Shown: piece after piece, positions 26,720 through 34,975 of the stretch
Layout of the letters: each line of letters begins with the position of its first letter
How positions within the stretch are numbered: position 1 is the stretch's first letter
NCBI RefSeq assembly: GCF_023156245.1
Contig: NZ_JAKZAH010000028.1
Coordinates: 1-49,684, forward strand
Length of the DNA stretch: 49,684 bases
From: Marinobacter bryozoorum
Lineage (GTDB): Bacteria > Pseudomonadota > Gammaproteobacteria > Pseudomonadales > Oleiphilaceae
Direction of reading: 5' to 3'
The notes under the pieces: model-generated
The model's input: the letters and a program-made list of their open reading frames with translations, nothing else
The model's database searches: none
What the model was told of the DNA's origin: nothing
Position numbers and translations under genes: made by a program

Positions 26720-27925
26720 ATGTTAAGTCGAATTCTGTCGGAAGACTTCCCCCGCAGCAAAACCCTTACGGCGCTGCTGTTGGTCATCGTGGTGAGCCTG
26801 GCGCTCGGGCCCTTCCTGTTTGACGGTATCCGGGCGTTTACCACGCTTGGCATGATCTGTGTGTTCATCATGGTGGTGGCAGCCTATGACCTGATGCTGG
26901 GGTACACCCACATTGTGTCCTTTGCGCACACCATGTTCTTCGGCATCGGTGCCTATGGTGTCGCCATGGCGGTAGACGGCATGGGCAATACCTTCGGGGC
27001 TGTACTGGTGGGCATTATTGGCGCCCTGGCGGTCAGCTTTGTGCTGTCTCTGCTGCTGGGGCTGTTGTCCCTGCGGGTCAAGGCCATCTTCTTTGCCCTG
27101 GTGACGCTGGCCGTGGCCTTTGCCTTCCTCAGCCTGGTCACCCAGCTATACAACATCACCGGCGGTGAGGATGGCATGCGGGTACGGGTTCCCCGTGAGC
27201 TGGGGCCAGCGTTCCGGCCCTTTGAGAATTCGTTGCCCGGTATCGATGTTCCCACCTTGCTGAAGGGATTGCTGACCCAGCCCTGGAATATCGGGCAGGT
27301 GTGGCAGGAGGCCACCTTCGAGGTGCGCTTTAACGGCCGCAACGTGATGTACTACGTGCTGGTGGCCATGGCAACCGGGGTATTCCTGTTCCTGCTGCGT
27401 CTGGTGAATTCGCCGTTTGGCCGGGTATTGCAGGCGATCCGGGAGAACGAGTTCCGTGCGGAGGCGCTGGGCTATCGTACGGTGGTGTACCGTACCGCGG
27501 TGGTGATTCTGTCCGCCCTGGTGGCAACCCTGGCGGGTGCCGGGTTTGCGCTGATCAACCGATATGTGAACCCGGAGAACACCCTGAATTTCGAGCTGAT
27601 GGTGTTCATCCTGCTGATGTGCGTTATCGGGGGAATGGGTACGCTGTATGGCGCCATCGTGGGGAGCACGTTGTTCATCCTGGCCCAGAACTACCTGCAG
27701 GACCTGCTGGGCTGGGTCGGTCAGTACACCGCCGGCATTCCAGTGGTGGAAAACCTGCTGGGTAAGGACCACTGGCTACTCTGGTTTGGTGTGCTGTTTG
27801 TGCTCAGTGTGTACTTCTTCCCCGCCGGGGTGGTGGGGCAGTTGCGGATCTGGTCACTGCAGCGCCGCAACCGGAAGTCGCCGCCGCCTTCCGGGCCGGA
27901 GGCGGAACCTGTAGTGCAGACTTGA
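26720..27925 (+). CDS. livM: ABC transporter permease (LivM-like)
   Basis: A 401-residue inner-membrane permease, the LivM partner of LivH. Signatures include DLMLGYTHIVSFAHTMFFGI in the first half and an EAA-like IRENEFRAEALGYR plus FILLMCVIGGMGTLYGAIVG in the second. The C-terminal tail is hydrophilic and Pro-rich. GGGAG lies before the ATG. Last gene of the transporter operon; hairpin element D follows 24 bp after the stop and may end the transcript. Confidence 0.94.
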   Translation: MLSRILSEDFPRSKTLTALLLVIVVSLALGPFLFDGIRAFTTLGMICVFIMVVAAYDLMLGYTHIVSFAHTMFFGIGAYGVAMAVDGMGNTFGAVLVGIIGALAVSFVLSLLLGLLSLRVKAIFFALVTLAVAFAFLSLVTQLYNITGGEDGMRVRVPRELGPAFRPFENSLPGIDVPTLLKGLLTQPWNIGQVWQEATFEVRFNGRNVMYYVLVAMATGVFLFLLRLVNSPFGRVLQAIRENEFRAEALGYRTVVYRTAVVILSALVATLAGAGFALINRYVNPENTLNFELMVFILLMCVIGGMGTLYGAIVGSTLFILAQNYLQDLLGWVGQYTAGIPVVENLLGKDHWLLWFGVLFVLSVYFFPAGVVGQLRIWSLQRRNRKSPPPSGPEAEPVVQT

Positions 27926-27948
27926 GAGAGGGGGCGATGGCGGTGCAA

Positions 27949-28065
27949 GGCGTCCCGGCGCTGGGGAGGTCTTTCGCCGCCGCGTTGGAGGGGCGTCCTG
28001 CCACCCCAACGCTTCCGGGGCATCCATGCCCCTGCTCTGAAAGACCTCCCCACCACCGTGACGCC
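27949..28065 (+). repeat. Multi-hairpin intergenic element, copy D
   Basis: Outer arms 27949-27975 and 28039-28065 pair over 24 of 27 bases. Inner hairpin 1 is closed by GCGTTGG/CCAACGC (27982-27988, 28006-28012); hairpin 2 is GGGGCA-TCCA-TGCCCC (28017-28032). Nearly identical inside to copy E, same orientation. Located between livM and the MDR reductase. Confidence 0.85.
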
Positions 28066-28120
28066 CCAGAGTTTCCAGTGGCCTGGATACGCCACTGTTC
28101 AGGGAGAACGAAGTCCATAT

Positions 28121-28136
28121 TCGTCGTAACGGACGA
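28121..28136 (+). promoter_or_regulatory. Palindromic operator, site 6
   Basis: TCGTCG-TAAC-GGACGA (one mismatch), 60 bp before the MDR reductase start at 28197 and oriented with it (AT before, TG after). TGTTAT at 28164-28169 is a possible -10 element, 27 nt downstream. Confidence 0.75.
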
Positions 28137-28196
28137 TGTCCGGATAGTGCATAGGGCGCAAACTGTTATCACATACAAGAACAACAGGATGCTCCC

Positions 28197-29222
28197 ATGA
28201 CCGAGAAGCGTCAGAACCAGCGTTGGGTGCTGCGCAAGCGCCCGGAAGCGGACATTACCGCTGAGCACCTGGAACTGGTTACCCAGCCGGTTCCGGATCT
28301 TGAGGACGGTCAGGTCCTTATTCGTAATATCTATCTGTCACTGGATCCTACCCACCGTCTCTGGATGAGCGACCGCGAGCAATACCTGCCGCCGGTCCAG
28401 GTGGGTGACGTCATGCGTGGCGGTACCCTCGGTGTGGTGGAGGAGTCCCGATCCGATCGTTTCAAGGCCGGGGATATTGTCAAACCGGTCATCGGTGGCT
28501 GGGAGGCTTTCACTGTCGCCGATGGCAAGATGGTGCGGCCGGTGGACCGGCATCCGGGTATTCCCCTGTCGGCCTATATGTCGGTGCTGGGTTCCACCGG
28601 GATCACTGCCTATTTTGGCCTGCTGGATATCGGTAATCCCCAGCCGGGTGAGACCCTGGTGGTGTCCGCCGCTGCCGGTGCCGTGGGCTCCATTGTTGGT
28701 CAGATTGGCAAGCTGAAAGGTTGTCGGGTCGTCGGTATTGCCGGTGGTCCCGAAAAATGCCGCTGGCTGACCGACGAGCTGGGTTTTGACGGTGCCATTG
28801 ATTACCGCAACGAGGATGTGCCGGCGGCGCTGGACCGGCTGTGTCCGGACGGTGTGGATATCCAGTTCGAGAATGTGGGTGGCGACATCATGGATGCCAT
28901 CTACAACCGCCTGAATCTCAATGGCCGGCTATCCCTGTGCGGCATGATTTCCCGTTATAACGATGAGGGCGTAATGCCCGGTCCGAAGGACTTCGGTCGG
29001 GTGCTGATGAAGCGCCTGACGGTGAAGGGCTTTATCGTGATTGACTATCAGAAGCGGTTCCCCGAAGCCCTGGAGGCCCTGACCGAGTGGGTCAGCAAGG
29101 ATCAGCTGAAGTGGAAGAACCATGTGGTCGAGGGCCTGGATAATGCCCTGGATGGTCTTTCACTGCTGTTTACCGGCGGTAACGACGGCAAGCTGATGGT
29201 CAGGGTGTCAGATGAGCCCTGA
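28197..29222 (+). CDS. NADP-dependent MDR oxidoreductase (PTGR/CurA-like)
   Basis: A 341-residue zinc-free medium-chain dehydrogenase/reductase. The N-terminal half has no Zn ligands; the Rossmann half shows SAAAGAVGSIVGQIGK (about residues 160-175). The IYLSLDPTHRLWMSD and PLSAYMSVLGSTGITAYFGL segments match the prostaglandin reductase / curcumin reductase group, which reduces alpha,beta-unsaturated ketones with NADPH. In this setting it may reduce an enone or enoyl intermediate. Single gene under operator site 6; an intrinsic terminator and element E follow. Confidence 0.92.
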   Translation: MTEKRQNQRWVLRKRPEADITAEHLELVTQPVPDLEDGQVLIRNIYLSLDPTHRLWMSDREQYLPPVQVGDVMRGGTLGVVEESRSDRFKAGDIVKPVIGGWEAFTVADGKMVRPVDRHPGIPLSAYMSVLGSTGITAYFGLLDIGNPQPGETLVVSAAAGAVGSIVGQIGKLKGCRVVGIAGGPEKCRWLTDELGFDGAIDYRNEDVPAALDRLCPDGVDIQFENVGGDIMDAIYNRLNLNGRLSLCGMISRYNDEGVMPGPKDFGRVLMKRLTVKGFIVIDYQKRFPEALEALTEWVSKDQLKWKNHVVEGLDNALDGLSLLFTGGNDGKLMVRVSDEP

Positions 29223-29296
29223 GTTCCGTGCCATGAGTCTTCTCCTGTAAAGCGAGCGAACCTCGAGCGGAGGCGATAGACAGCCACCATACTGTC

Positions 29297-29330
29297 ACCG
29301 GAGGCCTATAGTGGGTACTCCGGTTTTTTT
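29297..29330 (+). terminator. Intrinsic terminator after MDR reductase
   Basis: ACCGGAG / CTCCGGT 7-bp stem with 14-nt loop followed directly by seven T residues, 75 bp after the reductase stop. Confidence 0.8.
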
Positions 29331-29386
29331 GCGTTCTCGCTTTGTTATCAGGATTTCCCAATCGAGATTCAGACCTGGGTGCAAGA

Positions 29387-29499
29387 CGCTCCGGCGCCGG
29401 GGAGGTCTTTCGCCGCCGCGTCGGAGGGGCGTCCTGCCACCCCAACGCTTCCGGGGCATCCCTGCCCCTGCTCTGAAAGACCTCCCCACCACCGAAGCG
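29387..29499 (+). repeat. Multi-hairpin intergenic element, copy E
   Basis: Outer arms 29387-29411 and 29475-29499 pair with a perfect inner 13 bp (GGGGAGGTCTTTC). Hairpin 2 is GGGGCA-TCCC-TGCCCC. Same orientation as D. Sits between convergent MDR reductase and crotonase genes. Confidence 0.85.
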
Positions 29500-29517
29500 C
29501 CCCATAGTCACGGTTTG

Positions 29518-30393
29518 TTAGCGAAACTCCGGCTCCCCCTGCCAGTCAAAAAACGCCGGCATGTCGCTGGATACCTTGTTGGGGTACTCGGCTGGCCGTT
29601 TCTCCAGGAACGACGCCACACCTTCCTTGGCATCCGCTGATGCACCACGGGCCTGGACCGCGCGGCTGTCCAGCTGGTGGGCTTCCATGGGGTGGCTGGC
29701 GCCCGCCATACGCCACAGCATCTGGCGGGTCATGGCAACGGATACCGGGGCGGTGTTGTCTGCGATTTCACGGGCGATGGCGACGGCGGCAGGGTAGAGG
29801 TCTTCCGGCGCATGGACGGACTCCACCAGGCCGCGTCTTTCCAGTTCATCGGCGCTGACCAGTCGTCCGCTCATGCACCAGTTCAGCGCGGTGGACAGTC
29901 CGACGGCCCGGGAGATAAACCAGGACGAAGCTGCCTCCGGTACTATGCCCCGGCGGGCGAAGACGAAGCCATAACGGGCCTTTTCCGAGGCCAGGCGAAT
30001 GTCCATGGCCAGCGACATGGTAGCCCCTACGCCGACTGCCGCACCGTTGATGGCGCCGATCACCGGCTTCAGACTGCGGAAGATGCGCAGTGACACCATG
30101 CCGCCACCGTCCCGGGTAATGCCGTTGGCCAGCGGGTCCGGTGCGTTTCCTTTCTGTTCTTCGTAGTCGAAGGTGTCCGCGCCGCCGGAGAGGTCCGCCC
30201 CGGCGCAGAAGGCCTTGCCAGCACCGGTGACGATCACCGCACGCACGTTGTCGTCGGCATCGGTCTGGTCAAAGGCGGCAATGATCTCGTCCATCATGGT
30301 CAAGGTGAACGCGTTCATCCGGTCGGGCCGGTTGAGGGTGATGGTAGCAATGCCGTCCTCGACGTCGAGGGTAATGGTTTCAAACTGACTCAT
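29518..30393 (-). CDS. Crotonase-family enoyl-CoA isomerase-like protein
   Basis: A 291-residue crotonase with FCAGADL at residues 62-68. Neither classical hydratase Glu is present (VGVGATMSLAMD; RYGFVFARRG), but Glu153 in IVPEAASSWF occupies the site used by peroxisomal delta3,delta2-enoyl-CoA isomerases (ECI2/Eci1). A C-terminal extension with a repeated-helix region (ASFLEKRPAEYPNK) is usual for longer family members. It follows the SDR by 9 nt in a leftward two-gene unit. Isomerase activity is the more likely reading. Confidence 0.9.
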   Translation of the reverse strand: MSQFETITLDVEDGIATITLNRPDRMNAFTLTMMDEIIAAFDQTDADDNVRAVIVTGAGKAFCAGADLSGGADTFDYEEQKGNAPDPLANGITRDGGGMVSLRIFRSLKPVIGAINGAAVGVGATMSLAMDIRLASEKARYGFVFARRGIVPEAASSWFISRAVGLSTALNWCMSGRLVSADELERRGLVESVHAPEDLYPAAVAIAREIADNTAPVSVAMTRQMLWRMAGASHPMEAHQLDSRAVQARGASADAKEGVASFLEKRPAEYPNKVSSDMPAFFDWQGEPEFR

Positions 30394-30402
30394 GGAAGCT
30401 CC

Positions 30403-31206
30403 TTATCCGGCAATCATGGCGGAACAGCCGCCGTCGATGTAGAGAACCTGGCCGGTGGTGTGTTTGCCGGCGTCGGAGGCGAACATGACGGTGGCGCCCT
30501 TGAGGGCCTCGTCGTCGCCGGTCTGGCGAAGGGGGACGTTGCGGATCAGGCCTTCATCGCCATGCTGGTCCTTCAGGCCCTTCGACATCTTGCTCGGGAA
30601 ATAGCCCGGGCCGATGGCGTTGACGGTAATGCCGTGAATGCCCCATTCCGCGGCCAGCGCACGGGTGAAGGTCACCACCGCACCCTTGCTGGTGTTGTAA
30701 CCGATCGCGGTCATCAGGTCGCGGTTGCCGCCAATGGCGGCGTTGGAGGCGATATTGATGACGCGGCCGTACTTGCGGGGAATCATGCTCTTCTTCGCCA
30801 CTTCCCGGGTCAGCAGGAACAGGTTGCGCACGTTTAGGGTCATCACCTTGTCCCAGCCGTCCATGGGATAGTCCTCGGCGGGGGCGCCCCAGGTGGCGCC
30901 GGCGTTGTTCACCAGAACATCTATATGGCCCAGGGTCGCGATCGCCTGGTCGGCCAGGGCGACAACATCATCCTCGCTGGCCAGGTTGGCGACCACCGGG
31001 GTGACATCGTGGCCGGCAGCGCGCAATTCGTCGGCCGCTTCGTTCAGATCGGCCTCCTTGCGGGAGCTTATTACCAACTTTGCACCGGCTTCGCCCAGGG
31101 CATGGGCCATCTGCAGGCCAAGCCCGCGGGAGCCGCCGGTCACCAGTGCTGTGCGGCCATTCAGGTCGAACAGTTGTTGCACGTTACGTGTCGGGGAGTT
31201 GCTCAT
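30403..31206 (-). CDS. SDR-family oxidoreductase (LvaD-like position)
   Basis: A 267-residue classical SDR: TGGSRGLG at 23-30, NNAG at 100-103, Ser154, Tyr170 and Lys174 (YNTSK), and a VLYIDGG C-terminus. The start at 31206 has AGAGGA upstream; the frame extends further upstream but those codons overlap the operator region. It stands divergent from the crotonase-kinase operon that resembles the levulinate lva genes, where an SDR (LvaD) also occurs. A role in oxidising a hydroxyacyl intermediate is inferred. Operator site 7 lies 63 bp before the start. Confidence 0.9.
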   Translation of the reverse strand: MSNSPTRNVQQLFDLNGRTALVTGGSRGLGLQMAHALGEAGAKLVISSRKEADLNEAADELRAAGHDVTPVVANLASEDDVVALADQAIATLGHIDVLVNNAGATWGAPAEDYPMDGWDKVMTLNVRNLFLLTREVAKKSMIPRKYGRVINIASNAAIGGNRDLMTAIGYNTSKGAVVTFTRALAAEWGIHGITVNAIGPGYFPSKMSKGLKDQHGDEGLIRNVPLRQTGDDEALKGATVMFASDAGKHTTGQVLYIDGGCSAMIAG

Positions 31207-31269
31207 CGTACCAGTCCTCTTGTGGTTGTTCTGATCATGACACCCTGACGCGACCGGGCTCCCGGGGCA

Positions 31270-31285
31270 TCGTCCGTTGCGACGA
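31270..31285 (-). promoter_or_regulatory. Palindromic operator, site 7
   Basis: On the minus strand TCGTCG-CAAC-GGACGA (one mismatch), 63 bp before the SDR start at 31206 and oriented leftward (TT before, TG after). TGTCAT at 31242-31237 is a possible -10 element, 27 nt downstream, the same spacing as at site 6. Confidence 0.77.
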
Positions 31286-31305
31286 AAACACCGCTGCACC
31301 CGGAT

Positions 31306-31321
31306 TCGTCGGTTCAGACGA
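31306..31321 (+). promoter_or_regulatory. Palindromic operator, site 8
   Basis: TCGTCG-GTTC-AGACGA (one mismatch), 52 bp before the crotonase start at 31374, oriented rightward (AT before, TG after). With site 7 it forms a divergent pair only 20 bp apart, each copy facing its own gene. No clear -10 was found. Confidence 0.77.
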
Positions 31322-31373
31322 TGCTCCCGAAGCCCTTCGGGCCGAGGATGTAGAAAAACAAGGAGAACCTGCA

Positions 31374-32141
31374 ATGACCAACTACACCGCCGTTGAATAC
31401 CAGACCCGTGATGCCGTCGCCTGGATCCATATGAATCGCCCCGATTCCCTCAATGCCGTAAACGAGGACCTGCGTCGAGACCTGGCGGCTGCCCTGCGAC
31501 AGGCCGCCGGTGATGCGGCTATCAAGGTCGTGGTGCTGGCCGCCAATGGCCGTGCTTTTTGTGCCGGTGCGGACCTGATGGAGGAAAACTCCCCGGACAA
31601 GTCCGATGTCACCCAGCAGCTGCTGGAATCCTACAAGCCGATCCTGGATGCGATCCAGACCATGCCAAAGCCGGTAATCGGCGTGGCGCCAGGCGTTGCA
31701 GCCGGGGTTGGTGCGTCGATTCTGATGAGTTGTGACCAGGTGGTCATGGCAGAGGAGTCGCGGATTTACATGGCATTCAGCCATATCGGCCTGGTGCCGG
31801 ACGGCGGGGCCACCTGGCTGCTGTTCCAGACCCTGGGTTATCACCGGGCTTTCGCCCTGATTACCGAGGGGGGCAGTATCAGCGCCCAGGAATGCATGGC
31901 ACTGGGCCTCGCCCGAACTGTGGTGCCCCAGGCCGAGGCGGAACAGGCTGCAGCCGATATCGCGGCAACCCTGTGTGAACGCTCGGCCACTGCAACGGCG
32001 GAAGCCAAGGCACTACTGCGCAAGGCGGCTACGGCTTCCTACGATGAGATCTTCCAGGCGGAAGCCATCGTGCAGAAGCGCTGCCTGCAAAGCGAGGAGT
32101 CCCGAGAGGCTATTGCCCGCTTCAAGAACAAGGGCAAGTGA
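31374..32141 (+). CDS. Crotonase-family protein (enoyl-CoA isomerase-type site)
   Basis: A 255-residue crotonase with FCAGADLMEE at residues 62-71. The hydratase glutamates are replaced (GVGASILMSCD; IYMAFSHIGL); Asp143 in LVPDGGATWLL fills the isomerase position as in PaaG. The start at 31374 is set by AAGGAG upstream. First gene of a rightward operon that continues with the kinase, DUF6285 protein and acyl-CoA dehydrogenase, so an isomerase acting on the enoyl-CoA left after 4-phosphate elimination is a reasonable inference. Confidence 0.9.
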   Translation: MTNYTAVEYQTRDAVAWIHMNRPDSLNAVNEDLRRDLAAALRQAAGDAAIKVVVLAANGRAFCAGADLMEENSPDKSDVTQQLLESYKPILDAIQTMPKPVIGVAPGVAAGVGASILMSCDQVVMAEESRIYMAFSHIGLVPDGGATWLLFQTLGYHRAFALITEGGSISAQECMALGLARTVVPQAEAEQAAADIAATLCERSATATAEAKALLRKAATASYDEIFQAEAIVQKRCLQSEESREAIARFKNKGK

Positions 32142-32197
32142 CCGGTTTACGGCCCTGACAGCCTGTTTTCCATCGTTAATGCAGGAGTAACCAAACC

Positions 32198-33226
32198 ATG
32201 GCCGAATCCGCTACTGATCTGCAAGCACCTGCCCCTGAATCTGATATGGCAAAGCAGCTCACCGGGGTCGTGCAGCGGCTGCACCCTGGCGCCCGTGTCG
32301 AGAACCTGAGCCGGCTCACTGGTGGTGCCAACCAGCAGATGTGGTCGCTGGACGCGGTGACAGACACGGAGCGGTTTCCCATGATTCTGCGCCAGGCGAG
32401 CAGCTGGAATCAGGACGCTGAAAACGTAATGCGGCTGGAAGATGAGGCGCGCCTGGTTCGCCGGGCCGGGGAGGGCGGTGTGCCGGTACCCCGGGTCCAC
32501 GAAACCCTGCAGCCGGGTGACGGCCTGGGAAGCGGCTACCTGATGGCCCGGGTGGAGGGCGAAACGCTGCCACCAAAGGTTCTGAAAGGGCAGTCGTACG
32601 CCGGCGCCCGGCAGAAACTGGCCCGTCAATGTGGTGAAGTCCTGGCGGACATCCACCGGCTGCCGGTAGGTGACCTGGATTTCCTTGCATCGCTGACCCC
32701 CCGTGACATGGTCGAAAACCTTTACCGGGAATACCAGGGTTATGGTGAGCCGCGGCCGATCTTTGAACTGGCTTTTCGCTGGCTGAGGGACAACCTGCCA
32801 GACACTCCGGAAACACTGACCCTGGTTCATGGCGACTTCCGTCACGGCAACCTGATGGTGGATGAAAGCGGCCTGGCGTCAGTGCTGGACTGGGAGCTGG
32901 CATTCCTCGGCGACCCCATGGCTGACCTTGGCTGGCTGTGTGTGAACTCCTGGCGGTTCGGTAACATTGACCTGCCAGTGGGTGGCTTTGGTACCCGTGA
33001 GCAGCTGTTTGATGGCTACGAGGCTGCCAGCGGCCAACGACCTGACCCGCAGCGTGTGCGCTTCTGGGAAATCCTGGGAACCCTGCGTTGGGGCATTATG
33101 TGCCAGGGCATGGCCGCCTCGTTCGTCGCCGGCCATGACACCTCGCCGGAAAGGGGCGCCATCGGGCGGCGGGCATCAGAAACCGAGGTGGACCTGCTCC
33201 GTGAGCTGGTTCCCCTGAATTCCTGA
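32198..33226 (+). CDS. Aminoglycoside-phosphotransferase-family kinase, LvaA / ACAD10-11 kinase-like
   Basis: A 342-residue APH-fold kinase. Brenner's motif HGDFRHGN occupies residues 211-218 and the metal-binding Asp is Asp231 in VLDWE; the N-lobe starts LSRLTGGANQQMWSL. This subfamily, known from LvaA of Pseudomonas putida and the kinase domains of human ACAD10/ACAD11, phosphorylates the 4-hydroxyl of 4-hydroxyacyl-CoA so that phosphate can be eliminated. Immediate neighbours (DUF6285 protein, acyl-CoA dehydrogenase) reproduce the lvaABC order. AGGAG is 9 nt before the ATG. Specific substrate unknown; the reaction is known for the family, assigned here by similarity and context. Confidence 0.9.
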   Translation: MAESATDLQAPAPESDMAKQLTGVVQRLHPGARVENLSRLTGGANQQMWSLDAVTDTERFPMILRQASSWNQDAENVMRLEDEARLVRRAGEGGVPVPRVHETLQPGDGLGSGYLMARVEGETLPPKVLKGQSYAGARQKLARQCGEVLADIHRLPVGDLDFLASLTPRDMVENLYREYQGYGEPRPIFELAFRWLRDNLPDTPETLTLVHGDFRHGNLMVDESGLASVLDWELAFLGDPMADLGWLCVNSWRFGNIDLPVGGFGTREQLFDGYEAASGQRPDPQRVRFWEILGTLRWGIMCQGMAASFVAGHDTSPERGAIGRRASETEVDLLRELVPLNS

Positions 33227-33239
33227 ACGGAGCTTGCCA

Positions 33240-33659
33240 ATGCAGGATTTACCGGAAAACACGGCCTTGCTGGCCTCTGTAGAGGCTTTTTTGAAAGATG
33301 AAGTGATGCCGCAGATGGACGCGGCCGGGGGCTTCCGGGCACGGGTGTCCGCCAATGTGCTCGGTATGGTTCGCCGCTACCTGGAGCAAGCTGGCAGGGA
33401 TGGCGCCCATGAAGAACGGGAACTGCTGACACAGTTGACCGGCAAGAAGGGCACCATCGCCGGTCAGACTGCGGAACTCTGTCGACTGATCGCCGCAGGC
33501 AACCTGACCCCCGACGACCCCCGCCTGCGCGATTACCTGTGGTTGACCACCCTGGCCAAGGTGGCCGTGGATCAGCCGAAATACTCAGGTTACCAGCGCG
33601 CCCGCGAGCAATGGACCGCGTTTCGTGACGCGCCGCCAGCGCAGCATCCCCATTTGTAA
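33240..33659 (+). CDS. DUF6285 protein, LvaB-like kinase partner
   Basis: A 139-residue, largely helical protein with no signal peptide. It starts MQDLPENTALLASVEAFLKD and has a conserved central RVSANVLGMVRRYLEQ and C-terminal LRDYLWLTTLAKVAVDQPKY, the pattern of the DUF6285 family, to which LvaB belongs. LvaB is needed together with LvaA for phosphorylation of 4-hydroxyacyl-CoA. The ATG at 33240 has CGGAG 8 nt upstream and lies 13 nt after the kinase stop; the frame itself opens slightly earlier at a TTG. Confidence 0.88.
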   Translation: MQDLPENTALLASVEAFLKDEVMPQMDAAGGFRARVSANVLGMVRRYLEQAGRDGAHEERELLTQLTGKKGTIAGQTAELCRLIAAGNLTPDDPRLRDYLWLTTLAKVAVDQPKYSGYQRAREQWTAFRDAPPAQHPHL

Positions 33660-33693
33660 CCCTGTTTATGTCTGACACCCCTGGAGAACTCTG

Positions 33694-34971
33694 ATGGATT
33701 TCAACCTGCCACAAGAACTGACTGACTACCTGGCCGAGCTGGATCGCTTCATCGAAGACAAGATCAAGCCGCTGGAAGAAAAAGACGACAATATCCGTTT
33801 CTTCGATCACCGCCGGGAATGGGCGCGCACCGACTTTGAAGGCGGTGGCCTGCCCCGCAAGGAGTGGGAAGCCCTGCTGAAAGAGGCCAGGCACGTAGCC
33901 GATGAGGCTGGCCACCTGCGGTTCCCCCTGCCGGCGGAGTTCGGTGGCAAGGACGGTTCTAACCTGGCCATGACAGTGATCCGTGAACACCTGGCGGCCA
34001 GGGGCCTTGGCCTGCACAACGACCTTCAGAACGAGCACTCCATTGTCGCCAACAATCCCTTTGTCTTGCTGTTCCGCGACTTCGGTACAAAGGAGCAGTA
34101 CGCCGAGTTTGTGGATAACATGCTCAATGAGAAGTATCAGCTGGCGTTTGGCCTCACTGAGCCGGATCATGGCTCCGACGCGACCCATATGGAAACCCGC
34201 GCGGTACCGGAAAAGCGGGACGGAGTTGATGGCTGGCTGATCAACGGCGAGAAGATGTGGACCACCGGCATGCACACCGCCACCCACTGTGTCACCTTTG
34301 TGCGCACCAGTGGCAAGGATGGTGATGCCAAGGGTATTACAGCTCTGATCGTGCCCTCCGATGCTGACGGAGTGAAGGTGGAAGAGTACCTGTGGACCTT
34401 CAATATGCCCACCGACCACCCCCGGGTCAGTTTCACCAACGTCTGGGTTCCCGATTCTGCTGTCTTTGGTCCCATGGACGGTGGCCTGGCCATTGCCCAG
34501 CACTTTGTCCATGAAAACCGGATCCGCCAGGCGGCCTCAAGCCTGGGCGCGGCGGACTACTGCATCAGTGAGAGCGTGAAATACGCCCGTGAACGCAAAC
34601 CGTTCGGCCAGGAACTGGCCCGTAACCAGGGTATCCAGTTCCCCATGGTGGAACTGGCCACCCAGGTGGAGATGCTGCGCCTGCTGATCCGCAAAACGGC
34701 CTGGGAAATGGACCAGATGTCCAAGCCGGAAGTGGCCAAGCAGATTTCCGACAAGGTGGCCATGTGTAACTACTGGGCCAACCGCCTGTGCTGCGAGGCG
34801 GCAGACCAGGCCATGCAGGTCCATGGCGGCATTGGCTACTCCCGTCACAAGCCCTTCGAGCACATCTATCGTCATCACCGCCGTTACCGGATTACCGAAG
34901 GCTCCGAGGAAATCCAGAAGCGCAAGGTGGGGGCGTTCCTGTTCGGCTACCTGGGCCCGAACAAGCGTTAA
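33694..34971 (+). CDS. Acyl-CoA dehydrogenase, LvaC-position
   Basis: A 425-residue acyl-CoA dehydrogenase family protein. LTEPDHGSDATHMETR marks the middle domain; the C-terminal helix bundle ends with YRITEGSEEIQKRKVG, where EGSEEI replaces the usual GGTNEI but keeps the Glu. N-terminal region has an acidic lysine-rich stretch (DKIKPLEEKDD). It is third in the kinase operon, the place of LvaC, which converts the 4-phosphoacyl-CoA to an enoyl/3-hydroxyacyl-CoA. The ACAD11-like ADGPTEVH signature is not here but in the dehydrogenase at 1039, so which enzyme does that step is open. Confidence 0.92.
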   Translation: MDFNLPQELTDYLAELDRFIEDKIKPLEEKDDNIRFFDHRREWARTDFEGGGLPRKEWEALLKEARHVADEAGHLRFPLPAEFGGKDGSNLAMTVIREHLAARGLGLHNDLQNEHSIVANNPFVLLFRDFGTKEQYAEFVDNMLNEKYQLAFGLTEPDHGSDATHMETRAVPEKRDGVDGWLINGEKMWTTGMHTATHCVTFVRTSGKDGDAKGITALIVPSDADGVKVEEYLWTFNMPTDHPRVSFTNVWVPDSAVFGPMDGGLAIAQHFVHENRIRQAASSLGAADYCISESVKYARERKPFGQELARNQGIQFPMVELATQVEMLRLLIRKTAWEMDQMSKPEVAKQISDKVAMCNYWANRLCCEAADQAMQVHGGIGYSRHKPFEHIYRHHRRYRITEGSEEIQKRKVGAFLFGYLGPNKR

Positions 34972-34975
34972 CCCT

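Noticed and set aside
29200..29511. Short leftward frames inside hairpin elements C, D and E (Arg-rich, containing EALGWQDAPPTRRRK-like words)
   Set aside because: They arise from the shared inner sequence of the repeat element and not from a protein family.
33016..34512. Leftward open frame of 498 codons opposite the kinase, DUF6285 and dehydrogenase genes
   Set aside because: It spans the antisense of three well-supported genes and has no recognisable domain.
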